Source of the DNA: DATFFO01 sp963772815
GTDB taxonomy: Bacteria; Actinomycetota; Acidimicrobiia; Spongiisociales; ZC4RG35
NCBI GenBank assembly: GCA_963772815.1
Contig: CAVYYV010000003.1
Coordinates: 310,001 to 374,000 of the forward strand
Length of the DNA stretch: 64,000 bases
Direction: 5' to 3'
A program made the translations under genes and the position numbers. Shown in pieces: positions 35,114 through 44,523 of the stretch. How positions within the stretch are numbered: position 1 is the stretch's first letter; every line of letters begins with the position of its first letter. The notes below the pieces were generated by a model. The model saw nothing but the letters and a program-made list of their open reading frames with translations, did no database searches and was not told the origin of the DNA.

Positions 35114-35261
35114 AACCCAGGCGGACGGTCAACCGCGTCCGAACACCCGCCAGAAATCAGCACTTGACTGTGAGTATTGACTTTGCAGTTCAGCGAGTGT
35201 GCTGTGCTGTGGCGCTGGGTGATGGCGAGCGTGGCTCTCCCCTTGACTGACCTCTTCGGAG

Positions 35262-35425
35262 TGTCCTGTTTGTGACTTGTCCGTTCGTTATCGCCTGGAG
35301 CCGGCCCGGCTCGAAGAAACTGGCCTGATCAGGAGCTTGACCACCAGTTGCATCTGGTGTGTCCCATCACAGTCTTGCCGAACTCCGAACCGGACCGGAA
35401 CCACACGTCCCCTCTCGATAAGGAG
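35262..35425 (+). ncRNA. Candidate IS110 bridge RNA (structured left-end leader)
   Basis: The segment between the element left end and the transposase ribosome-binding site has no ORF but is rich in hairpins: GAGCCG-GCC-CGGCTC, the palindrome CCTGATCAGG, and ACCAG-TTGCAT-CTGGT. IS110-family elements are known to encode a bridge RNA in this position that pairs with target and donor DNA to guide the recombinase. The assignment is by position and foldability; the guide loops have not been matched. Confidence 0.45.
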
Positions 35426-35432
35426 AAACACA

Positions 35433-36473
35433 ATGACCATGCTGTCAGAAACCGTTGATGTTGTCATCGGTGTCGACACCCACAAACACACCCACACCGC
35501 CGCTGTTGTCCAAGCAGCAACCGGCGCCGAGGTCGAAAATGGCACGGTCGCCGCCAATCACGACGGCTACGTCGAGTTGGTAGCGATGGCTGACTGTCAC
35601 TCGCCACTTCGGGTGTGGGCCATCGAAGGAACCGGCGGATATGGCGCCGGTCTCGCTCAGTATCTGATCGAGCTTGGCGAAGTCGTCATCGAACTCGACA
35701 GGCCGAACCGGCCCGCCCGTCGACAAGGCGCCAAGTCCGACCCGCTCGACGCTGTCCGCGCTGCTCGCGAAGCGCTCGCCCGCAAACACCTCGCCCAACC
35801 ACGCAATCGTGGACAACGAGCAGCGCTGTCAGTGCTGATCACGGTGCGGGCCATGGCAGTCCAAGCAGCCGGTGATGCCCAACGTCAGCTCCAATCGCTG
35901 ATCGTGTCCGCCCCCGAACACCTTCGCCAGCGCTTCACCGGCATGACCACTCATGCGATCGTGACCGCTGCGAGCAAACTGCGGATCAACGCCAGCTGGG
36001 ATCTGGAAAGTCGCGTGACTGCGCAGGCACTACGCGCCGTCGCGCAACGTTCCCAACATCTCCAAGACGAGGCTGCTACCCACGAACGCCAGATCATGGC
36101 CGTCGTGCGAGATTGGCGACCCGACCTCCTCGAGAAACGCGGCGTGGGACCAATCGTTGCCGCCAACGTGTTGTGCGCCTGGTCGCATCAGGGACGCTGT
36201 CGAAACGAAGCAGCCTTCGCCAGCCTCAGTGGCACCGCACCAATCCCAGCATCATCAGGGCTGACCACCAAACACCGCCTCAACCGATCCGGCGACCGCC
36301 AACTCAACCGGGCCCTCCACACCATCGCTCTCGCCAGACTCCGCACCGACCCTGCAACCCGCGCCTACGCCGACCGCCGACGAAGCGAAGGGAAAACTGA
36401 CCGCGAGATCCGACGTTGCCTCAAGCGCTACATCGCCCGTCAGCTCTTCAAACAACTCGAACACACCACTTGA
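35433..36473 (+). CDS. IS110-family transposase (DEDD recombinase)
   Basis: This 346-residue protein has an N-terminal DEDD RuvC-like domain (VVIGVDTHKHTHTAAVV with the first Asp, AIEGTGGYGAGLA with Glu, KSDPLDAVRAAREA with two Asp) and a C-terminal IS116/IS110/IS902 domain (GVGPIVAANVLCAW, RNEAAFASLSGTAPIPASSG with the conserved serine). AAGGAG precedes ATG 35433. It appears intact and probably active. Confidence 0.92.
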   Translation: MTMLSETVDVVIGVDTHKHTHTAAVVQAATGAEVENGTVAANHDGYVELVAMADCHSPLRVWAIEGTGGYGAGLAQYLIELGEVVIELDRPNRPARRQGAKSDPLDAVRAAREALARKHLAQPRNRGQRAALSVLITVRAMAVQAAGDAQRQLQSLIVSAPEHLRQRFTGMTTHAIVTAASKLRINASWDLESRVTAQALRAVAQRSQHLQDEAATHERQIMAVVRDWRPDLLEKRGVGPIVAANVLCAWSHQGRCRNEAAFASLSGTAPIPASSGLTTKHRLNRSGDRQLNRALHTIALARLRTDPATRAYADRRRSEGKTDREIRRCLKRYIARQLFKQLEHTT

Positions 36474-36551
36474 CAAGACATAGGAGCGTCACAAAGAGGC
36501 ATCGATATGAGTGGTCGAAAACGGTGATGCTCCACAAGTAGGCTGAGATGA

Positions 36552-36941
36552 ATGAGCAACGTCGAGACACTGAGGGCAATACTCGTCGCGTTCAACGACA
36601 ACGACTTCGAAAGGGGCAGGAACTTGGTTCATCCAGGTCTCACCTACAAAATCCGAGGACACGGGCCGTTCGCTGGCACCTTCCGAGGTCTGGAAGAAGT
36701 CCTCGGCGTTTTGTAGGGAATCCGAGATGCGACCGCAAACACCATGACTGCCGAACCCGAAGTCATCGTCGCCTCGGAGGAGCACATCATGGCCTACATG
36801 AGGGTCCATGGCTCACGCCCGGATGGCAGGACCTACGACAACCACCAGGCCTACCTATACCGCTTCACGGATGGGCTTCTCAGTGAGGGCCAGTCAATCC
36901 CGGTAGATCAGAAAGCCTTCGACGAGTTCACTGCCGATTGA
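36552..36941 (+). pseudogene. NTF2/SnoaL-like protein gene with in-frame amber codon
   Basis: The frame reads MSNVETLRAILVAFNDNDFE, GPFAGTFRGLEEVLGVL, then TAG at 36714-36716. It continues in the same frame with GIRDATANTMTAEPEVIVAS to a stop at 36939. The whole 129-codon reading is a SnoaL/NTF2-like fold. One C-to-T change (CAG to TAG) would explain the break. It sits just after the IS110 element and is probably a recent pseudogene. Confidence 0.65.
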
Positions 36942-37028
36942 CGTTTTCGCCCCGCTCAATATGTGAGGATATGGGTGGCTTCCGATCACCCCTGTAGGCT
37001 CGGACGACGAAAGAGACCAGGAGTTGAA

Positions 37029-37232
37029 GTGAAGCGGTTGGCGGGGCTGTTGGCATGTGTGGTCGTCTTTGCAGGGTGTAGCAGTGGCGACCATTTGGAG
37101 GGAGCCAGTTCGTGTGCCGATCTGAGCGATGATGTCTCTTCGCTCTCGGACGATGAAGCTCAGGACATGGGAAATCTCGTCTGGCCGTGGTGTCGTGCTC
37201 GACCTGGACGAGATGGATCGGGACTAGGCTAA
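37029..37232 (+). CDS. Short lipoprotein, probably truncated
   Basis: This 67-residue protein starts with GTG, KRLAGLLACVVVFAGCSSGD, a lipoprotein signal with lipobox VFAGC. The mature part is only about 50 residues and ends abruptly, with SCADLSDD and further Asp/Ser. AGGAG lies 7 nt before the start. It looks like the head of a longer lipoprotein cut by rearrangement, in keeping with the broken genes around it. Confidence 0.5.
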   Translation: MKRLAGLLACVVVFAGCSSGDHLEGASSCADLSDDVSSLSDDEAQDMGNLVWPWCRARPGRDGSGLG

Positions 37233-37394
37233 ACCCTTCCGGGAATCGGCAATACCGAGCGGGCAGAAACACTTGAGTGGTCCTCGCCACCCGTGCGCGG
37301 CCACGAGCCATTCGGGATGGTCGATAGGCCGCTCAATATGTGCCAATCCGGAGCACTTGCGGAAGCGGGAGTCATGGCGCGATATCAGGGTGAT

Positions 37395-37490
37395 CTAGTG
37401 CTCATACCGGCGGGCAACATCGGCCACCGACGCCCCACCCAAGACCTCCAACACCGCCTGATACCGCTGCTCCACAACACCCAACTCCAC
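37395..37490 (-). pseudogene. IS481-family transposase remnant (N-terminal HTH only)
   Basis: GVVEQRYQAVLEVLGGASVA then DVARRY is the typical IS481/integrase-core helix-turn-helix start. It meets a stop (after EH) 31 codons in, just where the family would continue into the DNA-binding wing. GGAGGAGG lies upstream. Only the first few percent of the element remains. Confidence 0.6.
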
Positions 37491-37658
37491 CAACACGACG
37501 ACCTCCTCCGAACACTCGAAGAAGGATGGAACCAGAAAGTGTCGCCCACCAACCGGAGCCACAGTGTCCATCATGAACCGAAGCCGCACACGGTCCGTTC
37601 GCTGCGGCCGGATTGATAGGCAACCCAACCCCGACCAGCAAGCGAACCAGGACACGGG

Positions 37659-37684
37659 AAAACCGCCTCTGACCAGGCGGTTTG
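37659..37684 (-). terminator. Rho-independent-type terminator of tRNA-Ala
   Basis: On the minus strand AAACCGCCT-GGTC-AGAGGCGGTTTT forms a 8-9 bp stem followed by T residues, starting about 6 nt after the tRNA 3' end. It is the likely end of the tRNA transcript. Confidence 0.75.
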
Positions 37685-37689
37685 TTAAG

Positions 37690-37763
37690 TGGAGCTGAGG
37701 GGATTTGAACCCCTGACCCCTTGCATGCCATGCAAGTGCTCTGCCAGGCTGAGCTACAGCCCC
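37690..37763 (-). tRNA. tRNA-Ala (anticodon GGC)
   Basis: The minus strand folds to a cloverleaf: acceptor GGGGCTG/CAGCTCC, D-arm AGCTCAGCCTGGCAGAGC, anticodon stem CTTGC/GCAAG around loop ATGGCAT (anticodon GGC), and T-loop GGTTCAAATC. 74 nt. No CCA is encoded, so it must be added enzymatically. It marks the edge of the accessory region to its left. Confidence 0.95.
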
Positions 37764-37821
37764 TCGGGGAAGCGACAGACTACCAGTCCCGGCTCATGTG
37801 GCGAAAGATGCCCATGCCCGA

Positions 37822-38232
37822 TCAGGCCTCGGAAGCCAGGTCGCTGGCCACGGGTTCCTCCCACGTGAGGCGGGGCGCATCACGCCACAGCCGTTCCAGC
37901 CCGTAATACTCGCGCTGCTCGGGCTGAAACAGATGCACCACGACATCCCCGTAGTCCAGCAACAGCCATTCGCCCTGACCGGTACCTTCGCGACGCAGTG
38001 GCTTGCGGTCCGCCTTCTCGGCCAGGGCTACTTCCACAGCCTCCGCCACCGCTCTGACATGGGTGCGAGACGTGCCCGTGGCGATCACGAACACCTCCGT
38101 GATGGCCAGGAGATCACCCACCTCCAGCAAGTCGACGTCCAATCCCTTCTTATTGGCGATGGCGTCGGCAGCCATCAGGGCGATCTGGCTGGTCTCTATG
38201 ACGGGTGCTCCTCCTGGTGTAAGCACCTTCAT
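37822..38232 (-). CDS. rsfS: Ribosome silencing factor RsfS (Iojap/DUF143)
   Basis: The 136-residue protein has the DUF143 core KGLDVDLLEVGDLLAITEVF, ATGTSRTHVRAVAEAVEVAL and LLLDYGDVVVHLFQPEQREYY LERLW. It binds ribosomal protein L14 and blocks 30S-50S joining when nutrients are low. It overlaps the nadD stop by 4 nt (ATGA); nadD-rsfS is a widely conserved pair. Confidence 0.93.
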   Translation of the reverse strand: MKVLTPGGAPVIETSQIALMAADAIANKKGLDVDLLEVGDLLAITEVFVIATGTSRTHVRAVAEAVEVALAEKADRKPLRREGTGQGEWLLLDYGDVVVHLFQPEQREYYGLERLWRDAPRLTWEEPVASDLASEA

Positions 38233-38822
38233 AGTACCGGGGGCGAGGTCTGAGGCACATAGAGCCCATTGCTGGTCATGTAGCGCCAGACACCGTCCCG
38301 GACCAGGAACCTGGCCGACCGTCCTTCCGCAATCCGCTCCCGTATCACGGTTCCCGAGATATCCAGCTCCACCATGTCCAGCAACACGAACTCGCCACGC
38401 ACCGAGGCCGCTACCCGCTCGGTTGGGGTGCCGGCTCGAGGTGCCACTGCCAGCGTGGTCCTATCCACCACTTCCTGGGCTCGGTCCCAGGTGGGGAGAC
38501 CACACGCGGCGTCGGCCCCGAGGATGAGGACAATCTCGTCTTTGGGGTCGAAGCTCGACAATGTGTCGGCCGTGTAGGTCCAGCCTTCCCGATGTACTTC
38601 GCGCTCGTCCGCCTCGAAATACTCGATCCCCGCCGTGGCGAGCCGGGTCATCTCCCAGCGATACTCGGGGCCGGACACGGTGCGACCCGCCTTCTGCCAG
38701 GGTGACCCGGCCGGGATGAACAAAACGACGTCCAGGTCCAACTGGCGATACGCCACCTCACCCGTATGCAGGTGCGCCAGGTGGGGGGGATCGAAGGTCC
38801 CACCGAGAAGTCCGATTCGCAC
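38229..38822 (-). CDS. nadD: Nicotinate-nucleotide adenylyltransferase
   Basis: This 197-residue enzyme joins ATP and nicotinate mononucleotide to form deamido-NAD+. It shows GLLGGTFDPPHLAHLHTGE (nucleotidyltransferase HxxH), LILGADAACGLPTWDRA and the C-terminal ISGTVIRERIAEGRS, all typical of NadD. The GTG before RIGLLGG is taken as start; an ATG at 38855 is also in frame but lies inside the overlap with the M23 gene. Confidence 0.93.
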   Translation of the reverse strand: MRIGLLGGTFDPPHLAHLHTGEVAYRQLDLDVVLFIPAGSPWQKAGRTVSGPEYRWEMTRLATAGIEYFEADEREVHREGWTYTADTLSSFDPKDEIVLILGADAACGLPTWDRAQEVVDRTTLAVAPRAGTPTERVAASVRGEFVLLDMVELDISGTVIRERIAEGRSARFLVRDGVWRYMTSNGLYVPQTSPPVL

Positions 38823-39252
38823 CGGAGCCAGGATAGGGAACCAACCGCAATGCATCGCTGATCGGGCCCCAACGACAAGCCAGGAACGGTGCGGGATCTA
38901 CATACCGGCCGCCGATCCGGATCGAGATGTGGACTGCCTTCCGTCCGTGGGCCCGGCCGCTTCGACCCACCATCCGACCCCTCCCAACCACCTGGCCGGA
39001 CGACACGGCGATGGCAGACAGGTAGGACAGAGAGACCTTCAAATCCCCGGACACGATGGTGACCGTCTTCATTCCGGCCACGCTCCCGGCGAAGGAGACC
39101 ACGCCTGAGACCGGGGCACTGACAGGCGAGCCTGCGGCGGCGGCCATATCAATTCCCCAGTGACCTCCGTACGTGCCCTGGGGGGCGAAACCGGCCACCA
39201 CCCCTCCTGGAACGGGTGGGAGCAGACAAGCCAGAGCCACCAGCATCCACAT
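38758..39252 (-). CDS. M23/LytM-like secreted peptidase with a degenerate active site
   Basis: The protein has about 164 residues. A signal peptide (MWMLVALACLLPPVPGGVVA) is followed by a LytM core, YGGHWGIDMAAAAGSPVSAP (first zinc His and Asp). The second motif reads VHISIRIGG instead of the usual HLHFEV, so the zinc-ligand His appears lost to Ser. It may be a non-catalytic LytM that activates cell-wall amidases, as EnvC/NlpD do. Its 3' end overlaps the nadD start by 65 bp. Confidence 0.6.
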   Translation of the reverse strand: MWMLVALACLLPPVPGGVVAGFAPQGTYGGHWGIDMAAAAGSPVSAPVSGVVSFAGSVAGMKTVTIVSGDLKVSLSYLSAIAVSSGQVVGRGRMVGRSGRAHGRKAVHISIRIGGRYVDPAPFLACRWGPISDALRLVPYPGSGANRTSRWDLRSPPPGAPAYG

Positions 39253-39392
39253 CCACGCCCTCCTTCCCCACTCTCGGCTGGTGGCGAACCTACCGCGGCG
39301 CGGCCGGGCAGGGAAGGGGGTTGGCCGCCCGCCAGGATTTGCGCGACGGACCACTAGCGTTGAGGTCGACAGCCACTTCAAGGACGCCAGAC

Positions 39393-40415
39393 ATGACCAA
39401 GATCCGTATCGGCTTGATGGGGTTCGGCCGCATCGGCCGCAACGTGTTTCGTCTCACGCGGGAACATCCCGATGTCGAGGTAGCGGCCATCTCGGATGTC
39501 GCCGACCCGGCCGGCCTCACCTATCTCCTCAAGTACGACTCGATATACGGCCGCTACCCGGGCGAGGTCTCCTATGCCGACGGTGTGCTCAAGGCCGATG
39601 GCCGGGAGGTCACTTTCGATCGGGCCAAGACACCGGCCGACACCAGATGGAAGGAAAACGGCGTTGACCTAGTGATCGAAGCAACCACCCGCTACCGGAC
39701 GGCGAAAGCGAACCAGGGTCATCTCGACTCTGGCGCGCAAGCGGTCGTCGTTGCCTCCAGCCCCGAGGTGCCCGGCGACATTCCCATGGTGCTTCCAGGC
39801 ATCAACGATGACGTCCTCGACTCCCGGCCACGAATCGTGGCTCTGGGATCCAACACCTCGAACGCCATCGCCCCGGTCCTTCGCACGCTCAACGAAGAGT
39901 TCGGGATCGTGCGAGCCTTCTGGACCACGGTTCACGCCATGTCCAACTCGGGCCGGCTGGCCGATGTACCAACCTCCGGCTATCGGTCCAGCCGGGCGGC
40001 CGGCGAGAACATCATCCCCGAACAGACCAACTCACCCGAGATCGTGGCCCAGGTCATGCCAGAGTTGGACGGAAAGATGGCGGCGGTCGCCCTAAACGTT
40101 CCCGTGTCGGACGGCTCGACGGTCGATCTAGTGATCGAATCCGAGAGAGCTACATCGAAGGAGGAGGTCAACTCGGCGGTCGAGAAGGCCGCCCGGGATC
40201 GCTACTCCGGCATCCTCGAATACAGCGAGGACCCCATAGTCTCCTCTGACGTCAAAGCTTCCCAATTCTCGGGTGTGTTCGACTCGCTGGCCACGCTGGT
40301 CATGGCGGGAACCATGGTCAAGACCATCACCTGGTTCAACAACGGGTGGGGCTACTCGGCGCGCCTCGTAGAGGTCATCGAAACCCTCTCCGCCGACCTC
40401 GGAAAGGAGTCATGA
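39393..40415 (+). CDS. GAPDH-like protein lacking the catalytic cysteine
   Basis: This 340-residue protein keeps the NAD-binding fold (KIRIGLMGFGRIGRNVFR) and is collinear with the active GAPDH that follows. At the active site SCTTNCLAP is replaced by SNTSNAIAP, so Cys154 is Asn154; His181 is retained (TTVHAMSNSG). Phosphate-site residues also change (RVPVPDG to NVPVSDG, WYDNEWGY to WFNNGWGY). It should not be a GAPDH; an NAD(P)-binding or regulatory/scaffold role is possible. AAGGA precedes the ATG. The next gene starts 2 bp after its stop. Confidence 0.85.
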   Translation: MTKIRIGLMGFGRIGRNVFRLTREHPDVEVAAISDVADPAGLTYLLKYDSIYGRYPGEVSYADGVLKADGREVTFDRAKTPADTRWKENGVDLVIEATTRYRTAKANQGHLDSGAQAVVVASSPEVPGDIPMVLPGINDDVLDSRPRIVALGSNTSNAIAPVLRTLNEEFGIVRAFWTTVHAMSNSGRLADVPTSGYRSSRAAGENIIPEQTNSPEIVAQVMPELDGKMAAVALNVPVSDGSTVDLVIESERATSKEEVNSAVEKAARDRYSGILEYSEDPIVSSDVKASQFSGVFDSLATLVMAGTMVKTITWFNNGWGYSARLVEVIETLSADLGKES

Positions 40416-40416
40416 G

Positions 40417-41439
<1,023 letters not shown>

Positions 41440-41459
41440 CGGGCGCTGATGCACCTCAA

Positions 41460-41825
41460 CTAGGCGAGCAGATCCAGGACGGTCTTGCGGAATTCGTTGG
41501 GCTGGAAGGGCTTGGTGACGAAAGCGTCTGCCCCTCCCTCGTCGGCCCTGCGCCGCGACTCTTCCTCGGCATGGGCGGTTAGCACCACGACCGGAGTCGA
41601 CTTGACGGTCTCGTCCGAGCGAACGTTGCTCAGGACCTCCCATCCGTCCATCCCTGGGAGCCCGATGTCGAGCACCACTAGGTCCGGGGCTTCCGACATC
41701 ACCGCCGCCAGGCCACTGGGTCCGTCGTCACGGGTGATTATCTCCAGGTCTGCCGCTCGTAGGCACACCTCGATCAGGCGCCGGATCACCGCCGAATCTT
41801 CTATCACCAGTATTCGCTGACCCAA
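41460..41825 (-). CDS. Stand-alone response-regulator receiver domain
   Basis: The 121-residue protein has the CheY fold: ILVIEDSAVIRRLIEVCL (acidic pair), PDLVVLDIGLPGMDGWEV (phospho-Asp), VVVLTAHAEEE (Thr) and FVTKPFQPNEF (Lys). There is no output domain and no partner kinase next to it. The start is TTG at 41825, preceded by GAGGTGAGG. It probably signals through protein-protein contact. Confidence 0.85.
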   Translation of the reverse strand: MGQRILVIEDSAVIRRLIEVCLRAADLEIITRDDGPSGLAAVMSEAPDLVVLDIGLPGMDGWEVLSNVRSDETVKSTPVVVLTAHAEEESRRRADEGGADAFVTKPFQPNEFRKTVLDLLA

Positions 41826-41910
41826 GCCTCACCTCACACGTCGGTTCCAAGAAAGAGAGTCAATCTGATTACAAGTATCGGATCACTCATGGGCAAGGTT
41901 GAGGCAAACC

Positions 41911-43380
41911 TCAGCGGGGCACCGAATGCTGAGCTCGCATCACCGGTACGCTGATCTGCTCCACGAAAGACTCCAGCTGGCGCAGGGTCCTGACCTCGTG
42001 CACACTGTCGCACCAATGCGAATAGCCGGCCATGACCGAGTCGCCGGTATCCCAGTAGCTCCGGGGCTCAGGATTGAGCCAATAGACCGCCCGCGCTCGG
42101 TGGGCGATCTCGGCCAGCATCTCGTCGTGCGGCTGGCGGTAATTGTTCCGAGCGTCCCCGGTGATGATCACCGTGGTACGGGGGGTGACCTCGGCCCCGA
42201 ACACATCGACGAATCCGGTCAAGGCGGTGCCGTAGTCGGAATGACCGTCGTGAAGGACGACCTGTGCCTCCGAGGCGATCCGGGCCAATGCATCGGGAAA
42301 GTCGGTGCCAGGACCGAAGAACTCCGTCACCTCGTCTACCCGGTCGATGAACGCAAACGAGCGCAGCTTCGAGAACTGGGTGGACATGGCGTAGGTGAAC
42401 TGGAGGGTGAACCGGGCGAATGTCGCCATCGACCCCGAGATGTCGCACAGCAGGAACACCTCGGGGCGGTGAGGATGGGGCGCTCGAAACACCGGCTCCA
42501 TGGGCACCCCGCCCGTGGCGAGGGAGCGGCGTACCGTCTTGCGGAAATCCAGGCGGCCCCGCCGCAGCAATCTGCGTCGACGAGCCAGCCGGGCCGCCAA
42601 CTTCCGGGTCAGCGGGACGATCGTGTCCTCGATCGCCTCCAGGTCCTGACGGGTGGCATGCATGAGATCCACGTCCTCGGTGAGCGGTCGGCGAAGCGTC
42701 CTGGCGACCGCTTCCCGGCCCCGATCCGCCACGAGCCGGCGACGTATCTCGTCCCGCAGCGCCTCACGCAGCTGCTCGAGCCTCGCTTCGACTTCCTCGC
42801 CCAGAAGGCGACGCTCGATCTCGGTCAGGTCGCCCGCCCCTTCGGCCATTATCTGATGCAGCATTTCGGCGATCTGGTCGATGTCGAGCCGTCGCAGGGT
42901 CCGGTACAGGTAGTATGTGCCACCCACGGGGCGGCCCGGCTCGAACCCCGACAACTCGTCGACGGCCTGTCCCGCAGCCGATCCCAGGGCGCCCATGTCG
43001 AGACTCTTGAGAGCCTCCAGCAATGTCCGGCGCAGGTCCTCGGCATTGGTGCCACCCGCTCCTCGATCGCTCCCACCCGACTCGCCACTCGGCGAGAGGG
43101 CGGCTTCTTGCCCCCCATCGGCTGCGGCGGGCTGACGGGCGAAATAGACCTCGAAGGCCGTGTCGAAGGCAGGGAGATGTCGCTCCGCCTTGACCATGGT
43201 TGCCGCCAGGGTCGCCTTGAGCGCGGCCCGATCGGCGATGTCGATCACCTCCAAGGCGCGCATGGCATCGATGGTCTCGACCATCGAAACGGGCACCCCA
43301 CAGGCCCTCAACTCCTCGACGAACCCGGTGATGAGGGACGTGATCGGCGACGAAGTACCACCCAGCGAAGAGCCTGTCAT
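41911..43380 (-). CDS. VWA-domain CoxE-like protein
   Basis: The 489-residue protein has a helical N-terminal half (ITSLITGFVEELRACGVPV) and a C-terminal von Willebrand A domain with MIDAS motif LLCDISGSMATFARF. It ends with a Met-Arg-Gln C-terminal tail. CoxE-type VWA proteins work with MoxR/CoxD AAA+ ATPases to mature metalloenzymes such as CO dehydrogenase. It overlaps the upstream MoxR stop by 4 nt. Confidence 0.82.
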   Translation of the reverse strand: MTGSSLGGTSSPITSLITGFVEELRACGVPVSMVETIDAMRALEVIDIADRAALKATLAATMVKAERHLPAFDTAFEVYFARQPAAADGGQEAALSPSGESGGSDRGAGGTNAEDLRRTLLEALKSLDMGALGSAAGQAVDELSGFEPGRPVGGTYYLYRTLRRLDIDQIAEMLHQIMAEGAGDLTEIERRLLGEEVEARLEQLREALRDEIRRRLVADRGREAVARTLRRPLTEDVDLMHATRQDLEAIEDTIVPLTRKLAARLARRRRLLRRGRLDFRKTVRRSLATGGVPMEPVFRAPHPHRPEVFLLCDISGSMATFARFTLQFTYAMSTQFSKLRSFAFIDRVDEVTEFFGPGTDFPDALARIASEAQVVLHDGHSDYGTALTGFVDVFGAEVTPRTTVIITGDARNNYRQPHDEMLAEIAHRARAVYWLNPEPRSYWDTGDSVMAGYSHWCDSVHEVRTLRQLESFVEQISVPVMRAQHSVPR

Positions 43381-44255
43381 GCCTTCTGCAACTCGGCAGT
43401 CGCCTTGTCTATGTCGGTCTGGTACTTGAGAAGGACGTGGAGGGTGTCGGTGACGGAGGCGGTGTCGAGGTGTTCGATCGCCAAGGCGACGAGAGTCCGG
43501 GCCCAGTCGATCGACTCGGAGACAGAGGGAGCCTTCTTCAGGTCCATCTGGCGCACCGAGCGGACGATCGCCGCGATCTGGGAGGCCAGCTTGGCAGGCA
43601 GCTCCGGGACTCGGGTGAGCAGGATCTCCTGCTCGCGCCCAGGGTCGGGATATCCGATGTGCAGGAACAAGCAGCGTCTCTTCAACGCCTCGGACAACTC
43701 CCGTGTGTTGTTGGATGTCAGCACAACGAAAGGCATCGTGCGGGCGGTGATCGTCCCCAGCTCAGGGATCGAAACCTGGAAATCGGACAGAACCTCCAGC
43801 AGGAGAGCCTCGGTCTCGATCTCTACCCGGTCGATCTCGTCGATGAGTAGAACGACGGGCGCCGGCGAGCGGATCGCCTCCAGCAACGGCCGCGTGAGGA
43901 GGAACTCCTCGGAGAAGATGTCGTCGGCCAGAGACTCCCACTCCTGGCCCCGATCCGCCTGGATCCGCAGTAGCTGGCGCTTGTAGTTCCACTCGTACAG
44001 CGCTTTTGCCTCATCAAGTCCCTCGTAGCACTGCAGACGAATCAGGGGTCGCTGCCAGAGAGCCGCCAGCGATTTTGCTAGCTCCGTCTTGCCCACTCCG
44101 GCCGGGCCTTCCACCAGAATCGGCTTGCCGAGCTTTTCGGCCAGGAATGCCACCTGGGCGATCCGCCGGTCGGCCAGGTAGCCGACGGAGCGGAGCGCCT
44201 CCATCAACTGGGCTGGTGACTCGATCACGTCGCGACTCTGTTCGTCGGTTGCCAT
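43377..44255 (-). CDS. MoxR/CoxD-type AAA+ ATPase
   Basis: The 292-residue ATPase has Walker A EGPAGVGKTELAKSLA, Walker B VVLLIDEIDRVEIETEALLLE and LTSNNTRELSEALKRRCLFL (sensor, Arg finger). MoxR ATPases act as chaperones for cofactor insertion, partnered with VWA proteins. Start MATDEQSRDVIESPAQ at 44255. No target enzyme gene (for example coxSLM) is in the window. Confidence 0.88.
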   Translation of the reverse strand: MATDEQSRDVIESPAQLMEALRSVGYLADRRIAQVAFLAEKLGKPILVEGPAGVGKTELAKSLAALWQRPLIRLQCYEGLDEAKALYEWNYKRQLLRIQADRGQEWESLADDIFSEEFLLTRPLLEAIRSPAPVVLLIDEIDRVEIETEALLLEVLSDFQVSIPELGTITARTMPFVVLTSNNTRELSEALKRRCLFLHIGYPDPGREQEILLTRVPELPAKLASQIAAIVRSVRQMDLKKAPSVSESIDWARTLVALAIEHLDTASVTDTLHVLLKYQTDIDKATAELQKA

Positions 44256-44523
44256 GGGGGACGACCAGTCTAGGAGAACGAAGACAGGCCTCTGGAGCAG
44301 ACTGGCCTCGGGTAGCCTCCCCCGACACGGGGGAAGTGGCTGCCGTCGGGCTCCGTGATCGTCGACAGACTGGAGATCCCTCCCGCGCCGGCTGTTCACC
44401 CGACACCTCTGCAAACGATGAGTCGACCGGCCCGGTCCTCGATCCCGGGCATCGAGGACTGCCACCTAGACTCGATGGGTCCATCCCAGCGATGAAGGAC
44501 CCCCACCAAACGAGAGCTGAACG
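44256..44523. promoter_or_regulatory. Divergent spacer with hairpins upstream of the K+ uptake operon
   Basis: The spacer serves moxR (minus) and trkA (plus). Visible structures are CCCCC-GACA-CGGGGG (about 44322-44335) and CCTCGAT...ATCGAGG (44437-44457, perfect 7-bp stem). The c-di-AMP (ydaO) riboswitch pattern often found before Trk genes was not recognised. Promoters have not been pinned down. Confidence 0.35.

Larger units (their letters stand above)
35230..36490 (+). mobile_element. IS110-family insertion sequence (approximate ends)
   Basis: The element consists of a roughly 200-bp non-coding left end, an intact transposase gene and a short right end. IS110 elements lack classical terminal inverted repeats; here GACAAG...CAT...AGGA after the stop partly mirrors TCCTGTTTGTGACTTGTC (35262-35279) on the left. 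Exact ends cannot be fixed without an empty site. It lies in the accessory region next to several broken genes. Confidence 0.6.

Noticed and set aside
34742..36941. A prophage around the IS110 element
   Set aside because: No capsid, terminase, tail or integrase genes are present; the single phage-like hypothetical protein is not enough.
41899..43986. 695-codon open frame on the plus strand
   Set aside because: It is antisense to the VWA and MoxR genes, which have clear motifs.
44256..44523. ydaO/c-di-AMP riboswitch before the Trk operon
   Set aside because: The hallmark conserved core of ydaO could not be found; only unrelated hairpins were seen.
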